NCBI GenBank assembly: GCA_001898225.1
Contig: MKTJ01000037.1
Span: 29,003 to 93,002 of the forward strand
Direction of reading: 5' to 3'
Length of the DNA stretch: 64,000 nucleotides
From: Chloroflexi bacterium 54-19
GTDB taxonomy: Bacteria > Chloroflexota > Chloroflexia > Chloroheliales > Chloroheliaceae
The number at the start of each line of letters is the position of its first letter. The stretch's first letter is position 1. The position numbers were made by a program, and so were the translations under genes. The notes beneath the pieces are model-generated. The model saw nothing but the letters and a program-made list of their open reading frames with translations, had not been told where the DNA came from and did no database searches. Below, in pieces: positions 7,608 to 16,770 of this stretch.

Positions 7608-9545
7608 CTAAGTCTTGGAAACCTTGATTTTTTTGTCCAAACCGTTTACCGGGCCAGAGTCTTTACGCCGAGTCCGCCGGGCCTGGTAAAAAATCCACCA
7701 TTCCATCATCAAGATTATAAGTGCGGCTAATACTAGGGGTTGCCAGAATTCGTGGTTACTCAGCGTGCCGCCACCCGACCCGGTCGGCAGTGTTCCCTGC
7801 AAACCGAGGTCATCCAGGGGCCGGATATTGCTGGAAAAATCGTCATAAAGGTTGACTACAAAATTATCCGAGAGTGAATTGGTTTTGCCCGCCACCGTCG
7901 TTTTATGGACTACACCGTAAATCCCGGTCTGGCCGGTATCGGTGAAAGAGGCTACTCCGCTGTTTACTTTAAGCACCTGGGTCCCATTATTGGGCGGCGT
8001 TACGCTGATTTGCTCGCTAGGGTCAGTAATATTGAAGCTAATCGGCTCGCCCGGATTTATCTCGGTCACCTGGTCGAGTGCCCCGGCAGGTTGGAGCCAG
8101 CTAAGGGTATTTATCAGGAGGATCGGCCAGGCCGTGCTGAGCCCCAGGTCGCTCTGGTGAACGTCAAAAGTCAGTAAAACGAACCGTTGGCCTTGCTGGT
8201 CGCCTTCCGCTAAAAGCGGGGTACCCTCGCTGCTGGAAGCTACCACTTTCATCCAACTGGGCAGCGTATATTGAGTGGCCTGTTTGATAAAGACCGCGCT
8301 CAGGTCGGTATAACGCAAAAGCGGGTCGCTCTGGTCCAACCGGGCAAAGGCGGGCGAATTAATCGAGCCGGTTACAGGCAGAATATTCGAAGTTGGCGGA
8401 TCGATAAAGAATACTCCACCCGGCGGCAGCACGTCCGGGGCGTAAGTATCGAAAATATAGAGGTCAAAACTATCCTTGTTGGGCAGGGTATCATAATTAT
8501 CGGGCGTAACTTTGGTGACATTGTAATTTGGCAACCGGTTAAAGAATAGCTCTAAAAAGGTATTTCCCGGCGTAACCAGCAAGAGGCGCTGCGGTTGCCC
8601 GGCATTGCGGACGGTCCAGGCTTCGTTATCGGCGGCAAGGTAATCTTGTTGACCGGTATCACCTGGCTTGATGCGGGCGCTGACGATATGCGTATTTATA
8701 GGCAAATCGGTCAGGGTAATGCTGTTTTTGTCTTCAGCGTTAATCTCCACCTGGCGGGTATCGAACTGTTTGTTATCTACCGTCACCACCAGGTTGACTT
8801 TAGCGGCCTGGGCTGAAAAGTTTTTGAGACCGACGAAAAGCTGGGGACCGCCACCGGTTTCCCGCAACTGCAACCCACTTATGGCCTGGTTCTGGTCGGA
8901 ATTGCCGACTTTTATATATTTAATTTTGGCTTTCAGGGAAGGTAAATCTTCCTCGCGGGCAAACGCTCCGCTGCTGACTACCACGACCGTCGTACCGGGA
9001 TAGCGGTCCGCCGCTGCCGCCGCCAGAATCAGGGATGGCTTGGGGTTCGAGGGTTCGCTGGTGACTTTGGCCTTATTGAGGGCGGCTTTAAGCTCGTTTT
9101 TGTTAGTCGAGTTCGAGGCCAGCACTTCCGGGAAGGAATGCATCAGGACCAATGTTATCTGGTCGCCGCCGCCCATCCCGTCAATAATATTGTTAATTTC
9201 GTCCTTGGCTTTGCTAAAACGGCTCGGCTGGACATCGGTCGCCTGCATTCCTGCCGAGGCATCGAGCAGGATAATGATGTTGCCGCTGGCCTGGGCTTCC
9301 GCCTCGAAAAAGGGCCGGGTCAGGGTGAAGACCAGCAAAAATAGCAGGAGCAGTTGCAAGAGCAACAGCCAGTTTTTCTGAAGTTTTTGCCAGGGTGCGT
9401 TGGCCTGTTTGTCTTCGAGGACGCGCCGCCACAAAAAGTTACTGCTGACGGTCAGGTCTTCGCGCTTAACCTTGAGCAGGTAAAGCACCACTATCGGTAC
9501 TGCCAGGGCCAGCAGCCCAAGCGCAAAAGGTATTAACAGTCCCAC
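7608..9545 (-). CDS. BatA-type membrane protein with VWA domain
   Basis: A 645-residue protein starting with the BatA N-terminal pattern: membrane helix at residues 4-23, the motif VSSNFLWRRVLED, then a second helix at about 58-77. A von Willebrand A-like domain follows (about 90-260). Its metal site is degraded: DASAG at 95-99 instead of DxSxS, and SSGA where a late Asp is usual, so metal binding may be lost. Beta-rich domains follow and a C-terminal helix near 600-622 ends in a basic tail. It follows the DUF58 gene by 19 bases. These proteins typically partner MoxR ATPases in envelope assembly or stress, which fits the cluster. Confidence 0.8.
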   Translation of the reverse strand: MGLLIPFALGLLALAVPIVVLYLLKVKREDLTVSSNFLWRRVLEDKQANAPWQKLQKNWLLLLQLLLLFLLVFTLTRPFFEAEAQASGNIIILLDASAGMQATDVQPSRFSKAKDEINNIIDGMGGGDQITLVLMHSFPEVLASNSTNKNELKAALNKAKVTSEPSNPKPSLILAAAAADRYPGTTVVVVSSGAFAREEDLPSLKAKIKYIKVGNSDQNQAISGLQLRETGGGPQLFVGLKNFSAQAAKVNLVVTVDNKQFDTRQVEINAEDKNSITLTDLPINTHIVSARIKPGDTGQQDYLAADNEAWTVRNAGQPQRLLLVTPGNTFLELFFNRLPNYNVTKVTPDNYDTLPNKDSFDLYIFDTYAPDVLPPGGVFFIDPPTSNILPVTGSINSPAFARLDQSDPLLRYTDLSAVFIKQATQYTLPSWMKVVASSSEGTPLLAEGDQQGQRFVLLTFDVHQSDLGLSTAWPILLINTLSWLQPAGALDQVTEINPGEPISFNITDPSEQISVTPPNNGTQVLKVNSGVASFTDTGQTGIYGVVHKTTVAGKTNSLSDNFVVNLYDDFSSNIRPLDDLGLQGTLPTGSGGGTLSNHEFWQPLVLAALIILMMEWWIFYQARRTRRKDSGPVNGLDKKIKVSKT

Positions 9546-9564
9546 AATCGGCCTGCCTTCGAGG

Positions 9565-10503
9565 TTAGTTTACAATGCCACGCCGCCGCATATAATGCAG
9601 CACCAGGTCTTCAAAAGAGGTATCGGTCTCAACCTGGATGTAATTGACCGAACGGCGGCGACAAAAATCCATTAAATCGCGCTGCCAGTTGGTAAATTCC
9701 CGGCGATAAGCTTCCAAAGAATTGTTATCTATGCTAACTTCCTGGCTCTCGCCCGTTTCGCTGTCAACCAGCCTGAAATCGCCCCGCACGGTCGGGTTCA
9801 CTTCGTCCGGCGAGAGGACGTGGAGTAAAACCACTTCGTGCCCGGCCCCCTGTAAAGCCCGGATACCATCGTAGCAGCCGCCGGGCGCGAACAAATCCGA
9901 AATCAAAAAGAGCAGTCCCGGTTGGCGGGTAGTGCTGGCATAGCTGCGTAAAGCGGTGTTGAGGTTGCCGCCCGGCCCGGAAGGCAGTTCTTCCACGAAG
10001 CGAATCATGCGGACGGTCTGAGTCTTACCGCGCATCATCGGCAACCGGCTTTCGTGCCCGCTTTTCCCGGCAAATAAAGCCGCCAGGCTGACCCGGTCCA
10101 TCGCGGCCAGGGCCATATATGAAATGGCGGCAGCCGTTTGCTTGGCGTAATGCAACTTGTTGTAACTCGGATTCGAGGGTGCTACCCCTTCGGCCAGGAC
10201 TAAATCGGAAGAAGGGCCGCTCCAATCCATCGACCGGCTGCAATCAATCAGGACGTGAATGGTCAGTTCTTCTTCTTCCTCGAAAAGTTTTAGAAAGACC
10301 CGTTCCAGGCGTGCATAAATATTCCAATCCACCTGGCGCAAGTCGTCGCCGGGAGTATAGTCGCGGTAGTCGGCAAACTCGACCGAAGTACCGCGTTTGG
10401 TCGAACGCCGTTCCCCCTTGATGCTGCCCGCCCGGACCCGTTTACTTACCAGGGTCAGGCGGTCGATTTTTCTCAAAAATTCTTCGTTTAATAAGGCTGG
10501 CAT
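9565..10503 (-). CDS. DUF58 domain protein
   Basis: A 312-residue soluble protein. The DUF58 core DYRDYTPGDD followed by VDWNIYAR is at residues 45-65, and the following VWA-like fold has an intact metal site: DCSRS at 87-91 and a later LISDLF. DUF58 proteins are usually encoded beside MoxR ATPases and act as their partners. Here the order in transcription is MoxR, S41 protease, DUF58, BatA-like. The intact MIDAS contrasts with the degraded one in the downstream BatA-like protein, so this is the likelier metal-dependent binder. Confidence 0.88.
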   Translation of the reverse strand: MPALLNEEFLRKIDRLTLVSKRVRAGSIKGERRSTKRGTSVEFADYRDYTPGDDLRQVDWNIYARLERVFLKLFEEEEELTIHVLIDCSRSMDWSGPSSDLVLAEGVAPSNPSYNKLHYAKQTAAAISYMALAAMDRVSLAALFAGKSGHESRLPMMRGKTQTVRMIRFVEELPSGPGGNLNTALRSYASTTRQPGLLFLISDLFAPGGCYDGIRALQGAGHEVVLLHVLSPDEVNPTVRGDFRLVDSETGESQEVSIDNNSLEAYRREFTNWQRDLMDFCRRRSVNYIQVETDTSFEDLVLHYMRRRGIVN

Positions 10504-10510
10504 AGGCTAA

Positions 10511-10645
10511 AACATTCGTTGAACGATACAACGTAATACGTTGAACGTCGGTTTTGTTTAGGGTAATAATGGAATAGTAGTTTTTGGTAAATCTAGAAAT
10601 TTATTCAGAATTCACGTTCAACGTTTAACGTTCAACGTTATTTCG
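10511..10645. repeat. CGTTSAACG intergenic repeat, copy 1
   Basis: CGTTGAACG occurs at 10517-10525 and 10539-10547. CGTTCAACG occurs at 10615-10623 and 10629-10637, with the variant CGTTTAACG at 10622-10630. The left and right groups are inverse complements, so the element could fold as one long imperfect hairpin between the S41 protease stop and the DUF58 start. See the other copies at 13401, 24938 and 35430. Confidence 0.6.
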
Positions 10646-10647
10646 TA

Positions 10648-12291
10648 CTACGGATTCTTCTTGGCGACTAATTTCTCCAGGTAATCGACACCGGCGGACA
10701 GTTGCGGGTCGCGCCCTGCCACGATGTCTTCAATGGTTCGCTCAACCGTAATATCCGGCGTAACCCCTATACCGTTGACCTTCTCGCCGCCCTTGGACTC
10801 GTAGACATCCACGGTCACGCTGATGGCCGACCCGTCACCTAGCGGGTAAGCCGCCGTGTGACCGAGCGCCCCGGCAGTTTTGACCCCAATCAGAGGCCCC
10901 AGTTTGAAATCCCGGACCGCCAGGGCCAGCATTTCGCTGCTGCTCGCGCTCACATCGTCCTGTAACAACACCAGCGGCAGGAGCGGCGAGAACGGTTTGC
11001 CCTTGTTCGGGCTGTCCTGCAAGTCGTTACTGACTTTCATGGGGTCGCGGCTGGTCCGGTTGGTGTTATAACCCATTATCTCGCCCCCGGCCACGAAGCG
11101 GCCCGTCACCTGCTCGACATTGATACCGCCGGGATTCTCTCGTACATCCAGGATCCAGCTATCGGCCCCCTGCTTGCGCAGGTCGATCATGGCTTTATCG
11201 GTTTCGTCCGCAACATTGAGGAAAAAGTCGCGGATAGCGATATAGCCGATATGGCCGTTAATAAGCCGGTATTCCACGGTCGGCAGGGTATAGCTGCCTT
11301 TGGTAACCTGGACCGTCACCGGTTGGGCCGAACCTGACCGGGCCAGCACGAAAGTATGGGCTTCGTTTTCCTGGGCATTTTTGATAAGCGACCAGGTTTT
11401 ATCGTTAATCAGGGTGCCATCGTAAGAGACAATCTGGTCGCCCGCCTTGATACCGGCTTTGTCGGCGGGACTGCCGGCTACCACCCGCACGATATAGGCA
11501 TTGCCGTCCTGGGTCGTGACGACCACCCCGAACCCGACCGAGCTATTGTTGCCGGAAAGCAGATTTTGACGGCTCTGGTAACTGGCCGTATCCATGAAGT
11601 AGGTATGTTCGTCTCCGACCGCGTCGGCCATCACGTTCACGACGCGCCAGGCAAGCTGGTCCTTGGGATATTCGAACCCCTTATCGGCGTTCAAAAGTTT
11701 GGTGAAAGCCGTCGAAAAAGTATTCCAGTTGGACTCCACGTCCGTCCCGAAAGTCACGTCCGGGGCGGTCTGCCCGGTTACACTTGCCACCTCTTTCAAT
11801 CCCGCCGCCAATATTGCCGCCGTGTCAGGCTCCTTAAAGAGGTGTTTATTGATGGCGTCATAGGCGGCCTTGATGGTCTTTAGCTCGACATCCTGGTCAA
11901 TTGCTACCGGGGTGCCGGAGAATACCGGGGTAGCCGTAAACGGCGCTTCGGTAGCGGCAGGAGTCGAGGTGGGCGGGAGGGGTGTAGCGGTCGGACGCGT
12001 AGCGGTCGGGAATTTGTTATCGACAGTCGGGGTCGGCGCGATTACCGGCGTTGAAGTAACATCCGGGCCGGTAGTATTTCCGGCAGTTGGGCTGTTGCTA
12101 TTGATGGTAATTGGCGACAACTGGACCGAAGCCGTGACACTGGGGTTGGGCGTGACCACGGTAACATTCGAGTCGTTGTTACCACAGGCGCTCAAAAAGA
12201 GCGAAATGACCAGCAGCAAAACCGGGAGCAGACCCAGTCGTTTTGCGCCGCCAGGGAGAAAGATTTTAGATTGACCGTTTTTATTGTTCAA
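10648..12291 (-). CDS. S41-family (carboxy-terminal processing) peptidase, lipoprotein
   Basis: A 547-residue exported protease-like protein. A signal peptide ends in the lipobox LSAC with the lipid-modified Cys at residue 36. A Thr/Pro-rich linker (about 45-125) is followed by an N-terminal helical region, a PDZ domain (about 250-330) and the S41 catalytic fold. The serine region SASSSE is at 448-453. The usual GKG lysine after it appears as KTAGALG (471-477), so by eye the standard Ser-Lys dyad is not conserved. It lies between moxR and the DUF58 gene, which suggests a role in quality control of envelope proteins. Confidence 0.85.
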   Translation of the reverse strand: MNNKNGQSKIFLPGGAKRLGLLPVLLLVISLFLSACGNNDSNVTVVTPNPSVTASVQLSPITINSNSPTAGNTTGPDVTSTPVIAPTPTVDNKFPTATRPTATPLPPTSTPAATEAPFTATPVFSGTPVAIDQDVELKTIKAAYDAINKHLFKEPDTAAILAAGLKEVASVTGQTAPDVTFGTDVESNWNTFSTAFTKLLNADKGFEYPKDQLAWRVVNVMADAVGDEHTYFMDTASYQSRQNLLSGNNSSVGFGVVVTTQDGNAYIVRVVAGSPADKAGIKAGDQIVSYDGTLINDKTWSLIKNAQENEAHTFVLARSGSAQPVTVQVTKGSYTLPTVEYRLINGHIGYIAIRDFFLNVADETDKAMIDLRKQGADSWILDVRENPGGINVEQVTGRFVAGGEIMGYNTNRTSRDPMKVSNDLQDSPNKGKPFSPLLPLVLLQDDVSASSSEMLALAVRDFKLGPLIGVKTAGALGHTAAYPLGDGSAISVTVDVYESKGGEKVNGIGVTPDITVERTIEDIVAGRDPQLSAGVDYLEKLVAKKNP

Positions 12292-12297
12292 GATAGC

Positions 12298-13305
12298 TTA
12301 CTTCTTATCCAGGGGAACACTTTTTAAAATTTCCTCGATAACGCTATCCGCCTGGATACCCTCGGCTTCACCTTCGAAATTAAGAATAAGGCGGTGGCGC
12401 AGGGCCGAGAGAGCGACCGCTTTCACGTCGTCAAAGGCGACATTGAAACGCCCTTCCATCATCGCCACAATTTTAGCCGCCAGCATCAGGGCTTGCGCGC
12501 CGCGCGGACTGGCCCCAAAGCGGACGTACTGGCGCGTGATTTCGGGGGCATCGGGGCTATCGGGATGGGTTGCCAGGATAAGCCGGGCGATGTAATTGGT
12601 GACGTGGGTCGCCGCCGGGACATCGCGGGCCAGTTCGCCCATTGCCGTGACAATCCGGCCATCGGCCATTTTCTTGAGGGCCGTCTGCTCGGTCGTGGTG
12701 GTGCGGGTCAGGATTTGCATCAGGTCGTCCTCGCGGGGGAAACTGACCTGTAATTTGAAAAAGAAGCGGTCGAGCTGGGCTTCCGGTAAAGGATAGGTAC
12801 CTTCCATGTCAATCGGGTTCTGGGTCGCCAGCACAAAGAAGGGTCGCTCCACCCGGTAGCTGCGGTTTGCCACGGTGACGGTCTTTTCCTGCATGGCTTC
12901 GAGCAAGGCGGATTGAGTCTTGGGCGTGGCCCGGTTGATTTCGTCAGCCAGGAGCAGGTTCGTAAAGACCGGGCCGGGCTGGAAGCGGAACTGTCGCCCG
13001 CCCTGGGGGTCGTCCAGCAGGATGTTGGTCCCGACAATATCGGCGGGCATAAGGTCGGGTGTGAACTGGATGCGGCTGAAATGCAGGTCTAAAACCTGGC
13101 CGAGGGTGCGCACCATCGCCGTCTTGCCCAGCCCCGGCACGCCTTCCAGCAGCACGTGACCGCCCGCGATTATACTGATGAGGATATTCCGCATCACGTC
13201 GCGCTGGCCGACAATTACTTTGCCCACTTCATCTTCAATGCGGGTCGTCAATTCGCGGAACTGGTCCGGCGTTATGGTCAGGGGAGTGGCGGCGGTGGTC
13301 GTCAT
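12298..13305 (-). CDS. MoxR-family AAA+ ATPase
   Basis: A 335-residue chaperone-like ATPase. Walker A GVPGLGKT is at residues 55-62, Walker B LLADEIN at 118-124, sensor ATQNP at 160-164 and the LDRFFF motif at 178-183. MoxR proteins remodel or activate partner proteins, often VWA-domain ones. Here the DUF58 and BatA-like genes lie just downstream on the same strand, with the S41 gene starting six bases after this stop. Length and motifs are standard. Confidence 0.95.
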   Translation of the reverse strand: MTTTAATPLTITPDQFRELTTRIEDEVGKVIVGQRDVMRNILISIIAGGHVLLEGVPGLGKTAMVRTLGQVLDLHFSRIQFTPDLMPADIVGTNILLDDPQGGRQFRFQPGPVFTNLLLADEINRATPKTQSALLEAMQEKTVTVANRSYRVERPFFVLATQNPIDMEGTYPLPEAQLDRFFFKLQVSFPREDDLMQILTRTTTTEQTALKKMADGRIVTAMGELARDVPAATHVTNYIARLILATHPDSPDAPEITRQYVRFGASPRGAQALMLAAKIVAMMEGRFNVAFDDVKAVALSALRHRLILNFEGEAEGIQADSVIEEILKSVPLDKK

Positions 13306-13400
13306 TCTTTAGCTTCACTTTCTATCTTTTGAAAATCGCGCCCGTTAAACCCAGAAAACACATTAACCTGGAAAAACTAACCAAATTATGCAAATGCTTT

Positions 13401-13446
13401 TACGTTGTTTCATTCAACGTTCAACGTTCAACGTTCGACGTTTAAC
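13401..13446. repeat. CGTTSAACG intergenic repeat, copy 2
   Basis: Tandem ATTCAACGTTCAACGTTCA followed by CGTTCGACG and CGTTTAACA, just downstream of the Gln/Gly-rich gene and upstream of moxR. The inverse arm on the left side is not obvious here. Confidence 0.55.
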
Positions 13447-13454
13447 ACATATGG

Positions 13455-15470
13455 TTACTTGTTTTTGTTGTTCAAGTCCTCGAAATACTGTTTGACCTGG
13501 TCTTTCAGGGTAATCGGGATATAGTTTTTATCGAGTTGCTGGGCGGCTTGCTGCTGGTACGAATCTATCACGTCCGAATAAGGCACGCTGGCGTCACCGC
13601 TCGGATTGCCCCCGTTGACGTTCTGGCTGTTGGTCGGACCCTGGCCGTCTTTACCCTGGACATTGGTCTGGGTGCCGTTCTGGTTGCGCATGGTCGGGTT
13701 GGCATACATATTGTCGCTGCTGCCTTTACCCGCCTTGCTCCCCTGCTGGCCGTTGGAGTCACTGCCCTGGTCACCTTGCTGTCCTTGTTGACCCTGGTCG
13801 CCTTGCTGTCCCTGGCCTTGCTGCCCCTGGTTACCCTGGCCGGTCGGGTCGCCCTGTTGCCCCTGGCCCTGGTTCTGGCTGGGGTCGGTCACTTGCTGGC
13901 CGTTCTGGCCTTGCTGTCCCGCCTGGTTGCCCTGGCCGGATTGCTGTCCCATCTGGGCCTGACCCTGCTGACCGCTTTGTTGGCCTTGCTGCCCCTGGCC
14001 GGATTGCTGGTCCTGGCTCATCTGGCCTTGCTGTCCCTGTTGCCCCTGGTTACCGGGCTGGCTCTGCTGTGAATTCTGGTCGGCCTGGCTCTGGTCGGTC
14101 CCGCTCGGGTCACCGTTGGTGCTGTCGTCGGTGGTGGTAGTGGTCGTCTGGTTACCGCTCTGGTTTGGGGTTGTTCCTTTCTGGGAAGCCTGGTTGATGG
14201 CTTGCTCGCTCTTTTGAAGTTGCGATTGGGCCTGCTGCATCTGCTCGCTAATCTGCTGGTCCTGTCCGGCCTGCCGTAAACCTCCGGCCAGGTCTTTCAT
14301 GGCCTGTTGGGCGGCACCGGGATTTTGCTGTAAATTATCAGGTTTGAGCGCGTCCGACAGGTTTTGCAGTTTGTTGGACATGTCAGGGTTGGTATTTTTA
14401 AAGTTTTCGGCGTCTTTAGCCAGTTTATCCGACAACTGCTGGGCCTGGTTGCTATCGTTCTTCAACTGGTCCAGCGCCTTGCTATTGTTGGCAAGATTTT
14501 CGAGTTCATTGGCAGCGTTATCGTATTTGTCCGCCGAATTTTGCTGGAGAGCTTGCCCGACCGGTTTGGTGGCATCTGAGCTATTGAAAGTACGGGCCAG
14601 GTTTTCCAGGGCCGCTTTCTCGGCGGTAGTTTTGTTCGGGTCGGCCAGGTTTTGCAATTCCTGCTCGGCCTTTTGGAGGGCCGCCAGGGCATCGTCCTTA
14701 TTATTGCTCTTATCCAGCAAATCTTTCTGGGCCTGTTCCAACTGTTTTAGCAATTCCTGGGTCCTGGGGTCGTTTTTGGCCGCATCGGGATTTTGCTTTT
14801 CAATTTGCTGCTTTAGCTGCTCGATTTTCTGGGCTTCCTGCTCGATCTGGGTCTTGATGGCCTGGTTTTCTTTGACCTGGTCGCTAAACGGGTTCGGCAG
14901 CACCAGCGCCACTACCAGTAAAGGAATCAAAGCCAGGGCAGCAAAACCTTGCTTGCGTGGTACGCGGACCGGCAGGGCCTTGGAAACCTTCTGGGGTGGG
15001 TTTTCGACCACCCGGCGGGCATCGTTAAACTGCTGGTCTGCCATGACTTTATAGCCAAAGGCATCCGGGTTTAAATGTCCCTCGACGGCGGTGCTGAGGC
15101 GTTCTTTCAGGCCGAGAGCTATATCGGCGCGCCGGGCGGTATCCAGCAGTTTGCGAGGCCGGAATAAAGCGTAAAGCAAAACGGCTAAAACGCTGACGGC
15201 CAGGGCCGGGATAGCGATTAGAGCCACCTGTTCTATCGTCAGGGAGGGGGTAACCCGGCTGACAATGGCCGCGACCAGACCCACTAACCCGCCCGCCAGG
15301 ATACCATAGGGCAATAGCCGCATGGCCTGCTGGAAGCGCAACCGGCGTTCGACCTTTTTCAAGTAGCGGACCAACTTCTGGTATTCCGCCCGGTTGATAG
15401 CCGGGGCCGCTGCTGATGGGGCCGGTGAGGTAGGAGCCTCTAAGGTTTCAGGTTTATCTAATACTTCCAT
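13455..15470 (-). CDS. Membrane protein with coiled-coil and Gln/Gly-rich low-complexity region
   Basis: A 671-residue protein. An N-terminal cytoplasmic segment has a basic KKVERRLRF at about 39-47. Membrane helices lie at about 54-75 and 82-104, and a third near 175-193. Residues 205-420 are helical and rich in Gln/Lys/Leu/Asn heptads. From about 430 to 600 the chain is almost only Gln, Gly, Ser, Asp and Asn with QGQQGQ-type repeats. A short ordered tail closes it (YSDVIDSYQQQAAQQLDKNY, DQVKQYFEDL). The tail resembles the end of BatB/BatC-cluster proteins, but I cannot name the family. It sits between the ABC permease and moxR. Confidence 0.75.
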   Translation of the reverse strand: MEVLDKPETLEAPTSPAPSAAAPAINRAEYQKLVRYLKKVERRLRFQQAMRLLPYGILAGGLVGLVAAIVSRVTPSLTIEQVALIAIPALAVSVLAVLLYALFRPRKLLDTARRADIALGLKERLSTAVEGHLNPDAFGYKVMADQQFNDARRVVENPPQKVSKALPVRVPRKQGFAALALIPLLVVALVLPNPFSDQVKENQAIKTQIEQEAQKIEQLKQQIEKQNPDAAKNDPRTQELLKQLEQAQKDLLDKSNNKDDALAALQKAEQELQNLADPNKTTAEKAALENLARTFNSSDATKPVGQALQQNSADKYDNAANELENLANNSKALDQLKNDSNQAQQLSDKLAKDAENFKNTNPDMSNKLQNLSDALKPDNLQQNPGAAQQAMKDLAGGLRQAGQDQQISEQMQQAQSQLQKSEQAINQASQKGTTPNQSGNQTTTTTTDDSTNGDPSGTDQSQADQNSQQSQPGNQGQQGQQGQMSQDQQSGQGQQGQQSGQQGQAQMGQQSGQGNQAGQQGQNGQQVTDPSQNQGQGQQGDPTGQGNQGQQGQGQQGDQGQQGQQGDQGSDSNGQQGSKAGKGSSDNMYANPTMRNQNGTQTNVQGKDGQGPTNSQNVNGGNPSGDASVPYSDVIDSYQQQAAQQLDKNYIPITLKDQVKQYFEDLNNKNK

Positions 15471-15506
15471 GCTTTTTAACCTTGTTTTGCTTGCTACTGA
15501 ATTTGT

Positions 15507-16592
15507 TTAGCCGAGCGGTTCTGTGGTTTTGGCTTCGGTGCTGGTTGTAGTTTTGGCCGGTTTGCTCGTTTTAGCCATGCGCTGAGCTTCCGGTCTCAAG
15601 GGCCGGATATGGCTGACGGCTTGCCACAGATAGATAAATATTATCCCGCTTGAAATAAACAAAAACCGCGTGACCGGGGTAAAAAGAAACTCTTTGGGTG
15701 TATTGCCAAAGAAAAGGACATTGCTACCGGGCCGATTTTTCAGGATTTCATTTGTATCCACGATAGCATACATTGGGTTAACCGACGAGACCCACATCAT
15801 GGCATCTTTGAGGTTGTTTTCCGCGTAGGTCGAGAATTGAAAGCTGATAGGCGTGGGCTGAAAAGCCACGTTCAAGGCGTAAACGATTAAGAGCGGGCCA
15901 ACGAAATACAACAACAATATATTTATAAACGCGTTCCGGTTGGCCGTGACGCTCCGGTTCATGGCGCTCGACCAGTAAATACCGATAGCGCCGAGCGAAA
16001 GACCTGTCACCAGGATAACCACTACTCCCGCGATAAGCTGGTCCGGCCCCAACCCGCCCATCAGGAAGGCCACGCTGGCAATCGGCACGCCCGCGATTGT
16101 TACCAGCATCAGGTAGGCCAGCGACGAAAAGAGTTTCCCAACGACAATATCGCGGGGCCGCAATAGCGTAACCAGCATAATATCGTAGGTCTGGCGCTCT
16201 TTTTCTCCGGCGATAGTGGGGGCGCTAAAGCTAGGGGCCAGCATACAGGCCAGGAAAAGCTGCGCGACCACAATCGCCACGAAATAGTTGCTGCCGAGTT
16301 CCTGGCTGCGGGGGGTCTGGGCGTTGCTGGTATAGACGTTATAGATATAGCTGCGGTAGGAGTAGATGCGGTTGCTGTTCTGGTAGGTATTGTACATTAT
16401 CAGGCCGAACCCGCTCAGCAGGATGCTAAAAGTGGCAAGGTCAACCAGGCCGTGCCAGCTTCGCATGCGGTGGCGCAACTCTTTGATGATAATGGGATTG
16501 TGGCGCAGCGATTGCCAGGCCCCGCCGATTAACCGGGGCAGTTTTCCCAGGCGAGTCCCGGCCTTTGGTTGCGGCAAAACATTCCCGGCCAT
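15507..16592 (-). CDS. ABC-2 type transporter permease
   Basis: A 361-residue integral membrane protein with about six membrane helices. A cytoplasmic N-terminus contains NPIIIKELRHRMRSW (about 34-48), a common opening of ABC-2 permeases, and the conserved EKERQTYDIMLVTLLRP segment (about 130-146) is the coupling element that faces the ATPase. The ABC ATPase gene lies immediately upstream on the same strand (16771-17781), so the two form one exporter. The substrate is unknown. Association with the Gln/Gly-rich protein and the MoxR block points to envelope biogenesis. Confidence 0.85.
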   Translation of the reverse strand: MAGNVLPQPKAGTRLGKLPRLIGGAWQSLRHNPIIIKELRHRMRSWHGLVDLATFSILLSGFGLIMYNTYQNSNRIYSYRSYIYNVYTSNAQTPRSQELGSNYFVAIVVAQLFLACMLAPSFSAPTIAGEKERQTYDIMLVTLLRPRDIVVGKLFSSLAYLMLVTIAGVPIASVAFLMGGLGPDQLIAGVVVILVTGLSLGAIGIYWSSAMNRSVTANRNAFINILLLYFVGPLLIVYALNVAFQPTPISFQFSTYAENNLKDAMMWVSSVNPMYAIVDTNEILKNRPGSNVLFFGNTPKEFLFTPVTRFLFISSGIIFIYLWQAVSHIRPLRPEAQRMAKTSKPAKTTTSTEAKTTEPLG

Positions 16593-16770
16593 AATACTAT
16601 TCCTGCTTGCGGGACATTTTGGCGATAATAGAGCAAACCTTCCGAAATACCGTTATAGTTACTACCCGGCAAAGTTTGTGCTTTATTTTAACCCGCTCTA
16701 AATTATTACACAAGAGCGAAAGGCAGATTTAACATTCTTCTAACAATTGCCTGACCTCACCCAACCCGGC

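Noticed and set aside
13536..14072. Leucine-rich rightward ORF that looks like membrane helices
   Set aside because: It is the complement of the Gln/Gly repeat tract, so its Leu-rich content is a compositional artefact.
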